A DNA stretch of 64,000 nt from Opitutaceae bacterium. GTDB lineage: Bacteria; Verrucomicrobiota; Verrucomicrobiia; Opitutales; Opitutaceae. Position 1 is the first letter of the stretch; every line of letters begins with the position of its first letter. Below the pieces are notes generated by a model. That model did not search any database. It was not told where the DNA came from and worked only from the letters and a program-made list of their open reading frames with translations. Below, piece by piece: positions 56,559 to 64,000 of the stretch. A program made the position numbers and the translations under genes. The stretch lies in assembly GCA_014376585.1 (NCBI GenBank), contig JACMRG010000028.1:1-64000 (forward strand), read 5' to 3'.

Positions 56559-58400
56559 ATGTCCACCACCGCTCCGCAAAAATTCGAGTTCCAAGCCGAG
56601 ATCAAACAGCTCCTCGATATCGTCATCCACTCGCTTTACACGGAGAAGGAAATCTTCGTCCGCGAGCTGGTCTCCAACGCCTCCGACGCCCTCGAAAAGC
56701 TCCGCCACACCCAGATCACCGAAAAAGAAATCTTCGACGACAAGGCCGAGCTCGAGATCAACGTCACCACCGACGACAAAGCCAAAACCCTCACCTTTGA
56801 AGATTTCGGCATCGGCATGACCCGCGCCGAACTCGTCGAGAACCTCGGCACCATCGCCCACTCCGGCTCCAAGCAATTCCTGAAAGCCCTCGGCGAGGGC
56901 GGCGCCAAGAACACCAACCTCATCGGCCAGTTCGGCGTCGGTTTCTACTCCGCGTTCATGGTCGCGAAGTCCGTGAAGGTTTATTCGCACTCCTGGCGCA
57001 CCGGCGAGCCCGGACACCTCTGGTCGAGCGACGGCTCCGGCAGCTACGAGGTCGATGACGCCGCCGATCTCCGCCGCGGTTGCAAAATCGTCATCGAGCT
57101 CAAGGACGACTGCGGCGACTACGCGCAGGACTGGAAGATCAAGGAAATCCTCGAGCGTTACAGCGCGTTCGTGTCGTTCCCGATCAACCTCAACGGCAAA
57201 CGCATCAACACCATCCAAGCCCTCTGGCTCCGCTCGAAGAACGAGATCAAGGACGAGGAATACACCGAGTTCTATAAATTCCAATCGCACGCCCACGACG
57301 ACCCGCGCCTCCGCCTGCACTTCAGCGCCGACGCCCCGCTCGCCATCAACGCCCTCCTCTTCGTCCCCAAGGACAACTCCGAGAAATTCGGCATGTCCCG
57401 TCTCGAGCCCGCCGTCGCCCTCTACTGCCGCAAGGTCCTCATCGACGCCAAGCCCAAGGACATCCTCCCCGAGTGGCTGCGCTTCATGAAGGGCGTGATC
57501 GATAGCGAAGATCTCCCGCTCAACATCTCCCGCGAGACGATGCAGGACCGTTCCCTCATCGAGAAACTCAACAAGGTCGTCACGAAGCGCTTCCTGAAAT
57601 TTCTCGCCGACGAATCCACCGCGCATCCCGATGCCTACAACGAGTTCTACAGCGAATTCGGCATCTTCCTCAAGGAAGGCGCCGCCATGGACTACACGCA
57701 CAAGGAGCAACTCACGAAGCTCCTCCGCTTCGAATCCTCCCTCACCGACAAGGGCAAGACCACCTCCCTCGCCGCCTACATCGGCCGCATGGGCGCCGAG
57801 CAAAAAGAGATCTACTACCTCGTCGGCTCCAACCGCGCCTCCCTCGAGAGCGGCCCCTACCTCGAAGGCTTCAAGGCCCGTAACCTCGAAGTCCTCTTCT
57901 GCTACGAGCCCGTCGATGAATACGTGATGAGCAACGTCCGCGAATTCGAAGGCAAGAAACTCACCGCCGCCGATCACGCCGATGTCCAACTCTCCGATCT
58001 CCCCAAGCCCGAAGGCGCCCTCAGCGCGGCCGACACCAAGACCCTCACCTCCTGGCTCAAGGAAACCCTCGGCGCCCGTGTCGAAGACGTAAAAGCCTCC
58101 GATCGTCTCGTGGATTCCCCCGCCCTCGCCCTCAACGCCGATAAGTTCATGTCGCCGCAAATGCGCCGCATGATGAAGGCCATGAAGAAAGACGGCGCCG
58201 ACGAGCCCGTGAAAGTGACCCTCGAGATCAACCCGCGCTCCGCCGTGATGAAACGCCTGTTCGAAACGCACACCGCCGCGCCCGAAAAAGCCAAGCTCGT
58301 CGCCGAGCAAATCCTCGATAACGCCCTCATCAGCGCCGGCCTCCTCGAAGATGCCACCCCCATGGTCGCCCGCCTCTACAAGCTCCTCGAGAGCGTCTGA
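56559..58400 (+). CDS. htpG: Molecular chaperone HtpG (Hsp90)
   Basis: The 613-residue chaperone is of standard length. The GHKL ATPase motifs are LVSNASDALEKLR, FEDFGIGMTR, and IGQFGVGFYSAFMVA. The middle domain has EWLRFMKGVIDSEDLPLNIS and RETMQD. The C-terminal dimerisation domain has MSPQMRRMMKAM. HtpG assists folding and maturation of client proteins in the cytoplasm, often under heat stress. Its 270-base upstream region shows no clear heat-shock operator. Confidence 0.98.
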   Translation: MSTTAPQKFEFQAEIKQLLDIVIHSLYTEKEIFVRELVSNASDALEKLRHTQITEKEIFDDKAELEINVTTDDKAKTLTFEDFGIGMTRAELVENLGTIAHSGSKQFLKALGEGGAKNTNLIGQFGVGFYSAFMVAKSVKVYSHSWRTGEPGHLWSSDGSGSYEVDDAADLRRGCKIVIELKDDCGDYAQDWKIKEILERYSAFVSFPINLNGKRINTIQALWLRSKNEIKDEEYTEFYKFQSHAHDDPRLRLHFSADAPLAINALLFVPKDNSEKFGMSRLEPAVALYCRKVLIDAKPKDILPEWLRFMKGVIDSEDLPLNISRETMQDRSLIEKLNKVVTKRFLKFLADESTAHPDAYNEFYSEFGIFLKEGAAMDYTHKEQLTKLLRFESSLTDKGKTTSLAAYIGRMGAEQKEIYYLVGSNRASLESGPYLEGFKARNLEVLFCYEPVDEYVMSNVREFEGKKLTAADHADVQLSDLPKPEGALSAADTKTLTSWLKETLGARVEDVKASDRLVDSPALALNADKFMSPQMRRMMKAMKKDGADEPVKVTLEINPRSAVMKRLFETHTAAPEKAKLVAEQILDNALISAGLLEDATPMVARLYKLLESV

Positions 58401-58470
58401 TCCTTCGCATCATCACTTATCCCAAGTATCTGATGAGCTGATTACTGGCTCGTCAGCCATACTTTAAAAA

Positions 58471-58500
58471 TTGACGGTATGGCCACCCAGCCATACCGTC
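58471..58500 (+). promoter_or_regulatory. Promoter overlapped by a 28-bp palindrome before vapB
   Basis: GACGGTATGGC at 58473-58483 and its exact complement at 58490-58500 flank CACCCA. A possible -35 TTGACG (58471-58476) and -10 TACCGT (58494-58499) with a 17-base spacer overlap the palindrome, so a VapBC complex bound there would block its own promoter. The transcript would start only a few bases before the ATG at 58510. The hairpin plus six Ts could instead be a terminator. Confidence 0.6.
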
Positions 58501-58509
58501 TTTTTTATT

Positions 58510-58779
58510 ATGAAAATGACCATGCACATCGACGGGGATGTCTTGGATCGGGTGATGAAGATCACCGGGGCCAAGACCAAGACCGAGGCCGTTGAGATCG
58601 CCCTCAACGAGATGGCGCGCCGCCACAAGATGAAGGAGCTCTTCACCGCCGGTCTCGGCCTCACTCCCGAGGAGTTAAAGGCTTCCTTCGACCCCGCCTC
58701 TTACCCGGAGGAGCCCCAACCCATGATGCTCGCCGCCAAGGAGCAGGCACCAAATGGCCAACCTGATCCTGCCCGATAG
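58510..58779 (+). CDS. vapB: VapB-type antitoxin
   Basis: The product has 89 residues. A ribbon-helix-helix-like N-terminus (MTMHIDGDVLDRVMKITGAK, TKTEAVEIALNEMARRHKM) is followed by a tail (LTPEELKASFDPASYPEEPQ) that would wrap the toxin. It binds the palindrome just upstream in the usual model. The gene overlaps vapC by 26 bases in another frame, the usual antitoxin-first order. Confidence 0.88.
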   Translation: MKMTMHIDGDVLDRVMKITGAKTKTEAVEIALNEMARRHKMKELFTAGLGLTPEELKASFDPASYPEEPQPMMLAAKEQAPNGQPDPAR

Positions 58780-59152
58780 TAATATCTACATCGGCGCCGT
58801 TCGCGCCGGCCGCGATCCCTTCCGTGAATTCGCGGCGGGGATCGACGACCGCGATTGGGAATTCACCACCTGCGGCCTGATCGTGCTGGAGGTCTGCCGC
58901 GGCCAACGAAACCCCGACCTGCTCGCGCGCTACCGCGAGCGCTTCGGCGTGATGATCTTCATCCCGACGACCCAACAGATCTGGGAACGCGCCGCCCAAC
59001 TCGCGTGGTCCCTCGACCGTCAAGGCCGTGTCTTACCCGTCCAAGATATTCTCATCGCCTCGCACGCGCTTCAGGCCGGCGCCGCCGTGCTGACACTCGA
59101 CGCCCATTTTCGATCAATCCCCGGCCTGCGCGTCATCGACCGGCTCCCCTGA
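58754..59152 (+). CDS. vapC: VapC-type PIN-domain toxin
   Basis: The 132-residue ribonuclease toxin has the PIN acidic residues: Asp in LILPDSNIYIGA, Glu in IVLEVCRGQRN, Asp in LPVQDILIASHAL and Asp in VLTLDAHFRSIPGL. All four expected positions are filled, so it should be active against RNA (tRNA or rRNA in known VapCs). It is neutralised by the VapB encoded just before it. The pair sits between htpG and a small membrane gene. Confidence 0.92.
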   Translation: MANLILPDSNIYIGAVRAGRDPFREFAAGIDDRDWEFTTCGLIVLEVCRGQRNPDLLARYRERFGVMIFIPTTQQIWERAAQLAWSLDRQGRVLPVQDILIASHALQAGAAVLTLDAHFRSIPGLRVIDRLP

Positions 59153-59170
59153 GTCGCCGGACCTTCCTTG

Positions 59171-59581
59171 ATGATTGCGACCACGCTCCTCCAACTCGCC
59201 GGCGCCGCCCATCTCATTTCGTTCACCGCCATCGTCGTCGCCCCGATCCGACTCCGCTGGGACGAAGAACTCGCCCGCCTGCCCAAACTCCTCCGGCAGA
59301 TGTGCCACGTCTATTGCCACTACACCGGCGGCACTATTGTCGCCCTCGGTCTCGTCAGCCTGTTGTGCGCCCCCGATCTCGTCGCCGGCACCCCGCTCGC
59401 CCGCGCCGTCTGCGGCTACACCGCGGTTTTCTGGGCCGCGCGACTCTGGCTCCAACGCTATTACGATTTCCGCCCGCACCTCACCACGGCCTGGCTGCGC
59501 CTCGGTTATCACAGCCTGACCGCGCTCTTCATCGTCTTCGTCGCGATCTACGGCTGGGGCGCACTTCATGGCCTCGTCTAG
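59171..59581 (+). CDS. Four-helix membrane protein of unknown function
   Basis: The product has 136 residues from ATG 59171. Four hydrophobic segments are visible (LLQLAGAAHLISFTAIVVAP, GGTIVALGLVSLLCAPDLV, VCGYTAVFWAARLWLQ, LGYHSLTALFIVFVAIYGWG). A His-rich stretch RQMCHVYCHYTGG lies in the first loop and second helix. It may bind a metal or heme, but I know no family. It begins 18 bases after vapC. Confidence 0.65.
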   Translation: MIATTLLQLAGAAHLISFTAIVVAPIRLRWDEELARLPKLLRQMCHVYCHYTGGTIVALGLVSLLCAPDLVAGTPLARAVCGYTAVFWAARLWLQRYYDFRPHLTTAWLRLGYHSLTALFIVFVAIYGWGALHGLV

Positions 59582-59614
59582 AAATCCCCCACGTTTCCGT
59601 CACCACTTCGCTCT

Positions 59615-60313
59615 ATGCGCACACGCCTGTTTCAGTTTTTCGTATTCACTCTCTTCATTGCCGTCTTCACTGCGGCCACCGCTGGCGAAACACCCGCGTC
59701 CTCACCCACCGCCGATCTCCGCGCCTGGGCGGTCGAACAAATGCCCGGCGGCACCGTCATCACCGAAGCCGGTGCCCTCGTCATCACCGACGTCGCCGGT
59801 AGCACCATCTGGCTCCGCGAAAAACTCACCGTGCCCGTCGTGATCAACTACGACGCGACCGTCGTCGTCCAAGGCGGCCCACGCGACCGCCTCTCCGACC
59901 TGAACTGCTTTTGGATGGCCAGTGATCCGCGCTCGCCCCAAACCCCGCCGTTCGCACCCACGCTTGCCCGCACCGGCAAGTTCTCCGACTACGATTCTCT
60001 GTTCACCTATTACGTCGGCTACGGCGGCAACGAAAACACCACGACGCGCTTCCGTCGCTACGGCGGCACCTCGGCTCGTCCACTCCTGCCCGAGCATGAT
60101 CTGCGCGATCAGAAATTTCTCCTCGCTCCCAATCACACCTACCGCATCGAACTCACCGCGCTCCCCGACGGCACCGTGCGCTTCCGCCGCGACGACGAAC
60201 TGATTTTCGAATACCGCGACCCGGCTCCGCTGCGCAGCGGCTGGTTCGCCCTCCGCACCGTCAAAAGCCACCTCGTGATCCGCAATCTGCGTATCACTCA
60301 TCCGCCTCGCTAA
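59615..60313 (+). CDS. DUF6250 family secreted protein
   Basis: The 232-residue protein has a signal peptide (FVFTLFIAVFTAATAGE). The rest is one beta-rich jelly-roll (LREKLTVPVVINYDATVVVQ, LNCFWMASDPRSPQ, YYVGYGGNENTTTRFRRYGG, and RFRRDDELIFEYRDPAPLRS). This matches DUF6250, found in polysaccharide-degrading bacteria in the context of rhamnogalacturonan and other pectic enzymes. It may be a lyase or a binding protein. It fits with the GH106 and PL10 genes. Confidence 0.82.
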   Translation: MRTRLFQFFVFTLFIAVFTAATAGETPASSPTADLRAWAVEQMPGGTVITEAGALVITDVAGSTIWLREKLTVPVVINYDATVVVQGGPRDRLSDLNCFWMASDPRSPQTPPFAPTLARTGKFSDYDSLFTYYVGYGGNENTTTRFRRYGGTSARPLLPEHDLRDQKFLLAPNHTYRIELTALPDGTVRFRRDDELIFEYRDPAPLRSGWFALRTVKSHLVIRNLRITHPPR

Positions 60314-60406
60314 GCGCCCGCCTGCCGGAGGTTTTTCCTCCGTTGCGCCCGATTTCCCACACAAGGTTTAGCTTGGCCCGCGTCGTGTGAATTCACAGAT
60401 TTTCCC

Positions 60407-63400
60407 ATGCGAAATCACCTCCGTTTTCTCACCGGGCTGGCGCTTATCGCCGCCGCGATCCCCGCTCTCCACGCCGCCGAGGACACCACCCGTCTGCTCC
60501 GCTTCCCCGCCACCAATGGCCAGGCCATCGTCTTCTCATACGGCGGCCAGCTCTACACCGTCGCCACCGAGGGCGGCACCGCCCGCCGTCTCACCGACGG
60601 CCCCGGCTACGCGATCTTCCCGCGCTTTTCCGCCGACGGCGCGCAGCTCGCCTTCACCGCCCAATACGACGGCAACACCGAGGTTTACGTCATGCCCTCC
60701 ACCGGCGGCACGCCCAAACGCCTCACCACTTCCGCCACGCTCGACCGCGACGACCTCGCCGACCGCATGGGCCCCAACAACGTCGTCTTCGGCTGGCGCA
60801 ACACCGCCGCCGAGGTCGTCTTCCGCTCCCGCTGGCATTCCTTCAATCCCTTCATCGGCCAGCTCTACACCGTCGGCCTCGATGGCGATGTGCCTGCTCA
60901 ACTGCCCGTGCCGCGCGGTGGCTTCGTCTCATACTCACCGGACGATACCAAAATCGCCTACAACCGCATCTTTCGCGAATTCCGCACTTGGAAACAATAC
61001 CGCGGCGGCATGGCCGACGACATCTGGATCTTCGACCTGAAGTCCGGAGCACTCGAAAATATCACCGATAATCCCGCTCAGGATCTCTTCCCGATGTGGG
61101 CGTCCAACGGCAAAATCTACTTCGTCTCCGAGCGCACGCCCCGCGCGAATCTCTTCAGCTACGACCTCGCCACCAAACAGACCAAGCAGCTCACGAGCTT
61201 CACCGACTACGACGTGAAATTCCCCTCGCTCGGCAAAACCGCCATCGTCTTCGAACAGGCCGGCCAGATTTGGAAATTCGACCTCGCCACCGAAAAGGCC
61301 GTCATCGTTCCCATCACCGTCCGCGAAGACTTCGCCGCCGCCCGCCCCGCCCTCACCAACGTGGCCAAATTCGTTACCACTGTCTCGCCCTCGCCCGACG
61401 GCCAGCGCGTGACGGTCGTCGCTCGCGGCGACGTGTTCACCGTCCCCGCCAAAGACGGCCCCACCCGCAACCTCACCCAGACCCAGGGCGTGCACGAGCG
61501 CGCCGCCACCTGGTCACCCGATGGCAAGTGGATCGCCTACCTCTCCGACGCCACCGGCGAATTCGAAATCTACATCCGCCCCCAAGATGGCAAAGGCGCC
61601 GCCACCCAGCTCACGTCCAACAACGATACCTATCCTTTCTCACCCGACTGGTCCGCCGACTCAAAAAAACTCCTCTGGGGTGATCGCAAGCAGCGCCTCC
61701 GCTTCGTGGACATCGACACGAAAGCCGTCACCACCGTCGCGGAAAATCCCGACGCTCCGATCACCGCCTACGGTTGGGCGCCCGACTCCCAATGGGTCAC
61801 CTACGTGAAGCCCCAGACCGGCACGCTCGCGAAGATTATGCTCTACGGTGTCGCCGATAAACAGACCCTCACCGTCACCGACGGCTCCTACGATTCCTCC
61901 GTCCCGACCTTCAGCGACGACGGCAAGTGGCTGCTCTTCGCCTCCGCGCGCGACTACCGCCCCATCTACTCCGACACCGAGTGGAACCACGCCTACCTCG
62001 ACATGGAGCGCATCTACCTCGTCGCCCTCGCCAAAGACACCGCCTCGCCCTTCGCCCCAAAAAGCGACGAGGTCGCCATCGCCAAGGACGACGAAAAGAA
62101 ATCCGCCGACGAAAAATCCTCCGAGAAAAAAGACGGCGACAAAGCCGAGCCCGCGAAGAAGCCCGACGAGAAGAAACCCATCGTCGTTAAAGTGGACGCC
62201 GACGGCCTCGCCGAACGCATCATCGGCCTGCCCATCGCGCCGTCCAATTACGGCACGATCTTCATGCTCGGCGAAAAGGTTTACTACCGGCGCGCTCCCG
62301 GCGGCCCCCAAGGTGGTGGTGGCGGCGGCGAGGGCTTCGGCGGCGGTGCCGCCAGCAAACCCGTCGTCGCGTTCTACGACCTCAAAGCCCGCAAAGAGAC
62401 CGAACTCGGCAACTTCGACTTCTTCGACATCACCGCCAACGGCAAAAAAATGCTCGTCCGCGTCGCCCGCGATTTTTCCCTTATCGATCTGCCCTCGGCG
62501 AAGATTGAGCTGAAGCCCGAATCAAAAATCGACTTCTCCGCCCTCGAAGTCCGCCTCGACCACCAGGCCGAGTGGACGCAGGTCTTCAACGAGAGCTGGC
62601 GCCAGATGCGCGACTTCTTTTACGCGCCCAACATGCACGGCGTGGATTGGCCCGCGCAGCGCGCGAAATACGGCGCACTCCTCCCGTCCGTCACCACGCG
62701 CAACGACCTTACCTACCTCATCGGCGAGATGATTTCCGAGTTGCACATCGGCCACGCCTACGTCGGCACCGGTGATCGTCCCGACACGCCCAAGATCAAG
62801 ACTGGCCTCCTCGGCGCCGAGCTTTCCCGCGACGCCGCCAGCCGCGCCTACCGTATCGACAAAATCCTCCACGGCGAAAACTGGCAGACCAAGACCCGCT
62901 CACCCCTTACCGAACTCGGCGTCAAGGTGAAGGCCGGCGACTTCATCCTCGCCGTCAACGGCCAGCCCGTGCGCGACCTCGCCAACATTTACTCCGCACT
63001 CACCGGCACCGTCGGCAAACAGGTCGCCTTGCGCGTGAATTCCACGCCCGCCGAAGAAGGCGCTCACGATATCACCGTCGTCCCCATCGCCGACGAAGCT
63101 CCGCTCTACTACGAGCAATTCGTCTCCACGAACATCGCCTACGTCCTCAAAAAAACCGACGGCAAGGTCGGCTATCTTCACATCCCCGACATGGGCCCCG
63201 AAGGCCTCAACGAGTTCGTTCGCCGCTACTACCCGCAACTCAACAAGCAGGCCCTCATCATCGACGTGCGCGGCAACGGCGGCGGCAACGTCTCGCCCAT
63301 GATCATCGAGCGCCTCCAGCGCGAACTCACCCTCATCAACGTCCGCCGGAACGGCCCGCCCAACGCCAACCCGGGTGGCCAGCTCCTCGGGCCCAAGGTC

Positions 63401-63766
63401 ACGCTCCTCAACGAATATTCCGCCTCCGACGGCGATCTCTTCCCCTACCGCTTCCGCGCCGCCGGCCTCGGCAAGCTCGTCGGCAAACGCTCTTGGGGCG
63501 GCGTCGTCGGCATCTCCGGTTCGCTCCCGTTCACCGACGGCGGCACACTCAACAAACCCGAGTTCGCGCCCTACTCCGCGGACGGCAAGAACTGGATCAT
63601 CGAGGGCCACGGCGTCGATCCCGACATCGTCGTGGACAACGACCCCGCCCGCGAATTCCGCGGCGAAGACCAGCAACTCGACAAGGGCATCGAGGTCATA
63701 CTCGAAGAACTCAAGACCAAGGGCCGCATCCTCCCGCCCCCACCACCTTACCCCGACAAGAGCTGA
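60407..63766 (+). CDS. Tricorn-like protease (S41 family) with propeller and PDZ domains
   Basis: This 1119-residue protein has a signal peptide (FLTGLALIAAAIPALHAA). Two beta-propeller regions follow (PRFSADGAQLAFTAQYDG, SPDGKWIAYLSDATGEFEI), then a Lys/Glu-rich insert near 560-590 and a Gly-rich insert near 640. C-terminal are the tricorn core, a PDZ domain (VKVKAGDFILAVNGQPV) and the S41 serine protease domain with the nucleophile Ser in NEYSASDGDLFPYRF and RSWGGVVGI. The upstream tetrad site reads SELHIGHAY, with the His kept and Gly where the tricorn Ser would be. It degrades peptides in the periplasm. Confidence 0.92.
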   Translation: MRNHLRFLTGLALIAAAIPALHAAEDTTRLLRFPATNGQAIVFSYGGQLYTVATEGGTARRLTDGPGYAIFPRFSADGAQLAFTAQYDGNTEVYVMPSTGGTPKRLTTSATLDRDDLADRMGPNNVVFGWRNTAAEVVFRSRWHSFNPFIGQLYTVGLDGDVPAQLPVPRGGFVSYSPDDTKIAYNRIFREFRTWKQYRGGMADDIWIFDLKSGALENITDNPAQDLFPMWASNGKIYFVSERTPRANLFSYDLATKQTKQLTSFTDYDVKFPSLGKTAIVFEQAGQIWKFDLATEKAVIVPITVREDFAAARPALTNVAKFVTTVSPSPDGQRVTVVARGDVFTVPAKDGPTRNLTQTQGVHERAATWSPDGKWIAYLSDATGEFEIYIRPQDGKGAATQLTSNNDTYPFSPDWSADSKKLLWGDRKQRLRFVDIDTKAVTTVAENPDAPITAYGWAPDSQWVTYVKPQTGTLAKIMLYGVADKQTLTVTDGSYDSSVPTFSDDGKWLLFASARDYRPIYSDTEWNHAYLDMERIYLVALAKDTASPFAPKSDEVAIAKDDEKKSADEKSSEKKDGDKAEPAKKPDEKKPIVVKVDADGLAERIIGLPIAPSNYGTIFMLGEKVYYRRAPGGPQGGGGGGEGFGGGAASKPVVAFYDLKARKETELGNFDFFDITANGKKMLVRVARDFSLIDLPSAKIELKPESKIDFSALEVRLDHQAEWTQVFNESWRQMRDFFYAPNMHGVDWPAQRAKYGALLPSVTTRNDLTYLIGEMISELHIGHAYVGTGDRPDTPKIKTGLLGAELSRDAASRAYRIDKILHGENWQTKTRSPLTELGVKVKAGDFILAVNGQPVRDLANIYSALTGTVGKQVALRVNSTPAEEGAHDITVVPIADEAPLYYEQFVSTNIAYVLKKTDGKVGYLHIPDMGPEGLNEFVRRYYPQLNKQALIIDVRGNGGGNVSPMIIERLQRELTLINVRRNGPPNANPGGQLLGPKVTLLNEYSASDGDLFPYRFRAAGLGKLVGKRSWGGVVGISGSLPFTDGGTLNKPEFAPYSADGKNWIIEGHGVDPDIVVDNDPAREFRGEDQQLDKGIEVILEELKTKGRILPPPPPYPDKS

Positions 63767-63886
63767 GTTTCCGCTCGGCTGAGGCTTCACCATCCGATCT
63801 CCCCGCCGGCTTCCACCGACCGTGGGGATCAACCGCGTCATGCGACGGTCTGCGTCTGCACGCCTTCGCCCAAAACTCACCCAGCC

Positions 63887-64000
63887 ATGTCGCTCACCTC
63901 CATCAATCCCGCCACAGGCGTCGCTCTCGCACGCTACCGTCCGCATACCCGCGCCGGCGTAGCTACCAAAACCGCCCGCGCTCAACGTGCCTTTCTCGCG
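63887..64000 (+). CDS. Aldehyde dehydrogenase family protein, N-terminal part
   Basis: Only the first 38 codons are in the window, from ATG 63887. SINPATGVALARYRPHTRAG followed by AQRAFLA is the usual N-terminus of NAD(P)-dependent aldehyde dehydrogenases of the succinate-semialdehyde type. Cofactor and catalytic residues lie beyond the window edge, so substrate and completeness cannot be judged. Confidence 0.75.
   Translation, partial: MSLTSINPATGVALARYRPHTRAGVATKTARAQRAFLA

Overview
The window looks like chromosomal DNA of a GC-rich, Gram-negative, polysaccharide-degrading bacterium. Members of the Verrucomicrobiota (Opitutales-like) fit best: there are LptG, LpxR and OMPLA outer-membrane proteins, NIPSNAP, ThuA, DUF1328 and DUF5069 proteins, secreted GH39, GH106 and PL10 enzymes, and strong C/G bias at third codon positions. 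That taxonomic placement is inference from gene content; no rRNA or tRNA gene is present.

Region 1 (1-4.8 kb) is a decayed accessory island. It holds the tail of a frameshifted superfamily II helicase with C-terminal tryptophan-rich repeats, an apparently intact two-gene pair (DUF6978-like plus DUF1828/DUF1829-like), a YhcG/DUF1016 nuclease pseudogene carrying four copies of a 25-bp palindrome, and a frameshifted CAP-domain gene. Region 2 (4.9-16.6 kb) holds a conserved protein of unknown function, a GH39 glycosidase, an SGNH hydrolase lipoprotein, a lipocalin, a cupredoxin/beta-propeller operon, a double-NIPSNAP protein, a GH13 branching-type enzyme and a DUF5069 protein.

Region 3 (16.6-28.7 kb) is rich in small stress and membrane proteins (GreA/B-like, lmo0937-like, DUF3185, YqjD/YqjE/YqjK-like, two DUF1328, DUF2934). 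It also has a KinB/AlgB-like sensor kinase with a sigma-54 activator, and an LpxR deacylase. A good -24/-12 match lies before the lmo0937-like gene. Region 4 (28.8-33 kb) has an IS110-family element with 49-bp inverted ends and a highly structured leader (bridge-RNA candidate), then a divergent xylR-xylA pair. Region 5 (33-44.5 kb) holds a fasciclin protein, ThuA, PL10 pectate lyase, OMPLA, a POT transporter, a Gdx/SugE exporter, a TIGR02466 oxygenase, DgkA and LptG.

Region 6 (44.7-53.5 kb) is a branched-chain amino-acid type ABC transport operon with four tandem paralogous binding proteins followed by livH, livM, livG and livF. Several of its junctions carry short-period degenerate repeats arranged as inverted pairs, and one pair encloses an S23/four-helix-bundle gene. 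I regard this as the most interesting structure in the window. Region 7 (53.5-64 kb) has a GH106 rhamnosidase, HtpG, a VapBC module with a palindromic promoter, a DUF6250 protein, a tricorn-like protease and the start of an aldehyde dehydrogenase gene.

Taken together the genes describe uptake and breakdown of plant cell-wall sugars (xylan, pectin, rhamnose-containing glycans), amino-acid and peptide import, envelope lipid remodelling and stress response. GC-rich hairpins between genes fall into several families, some with compensatory base changes between copies.
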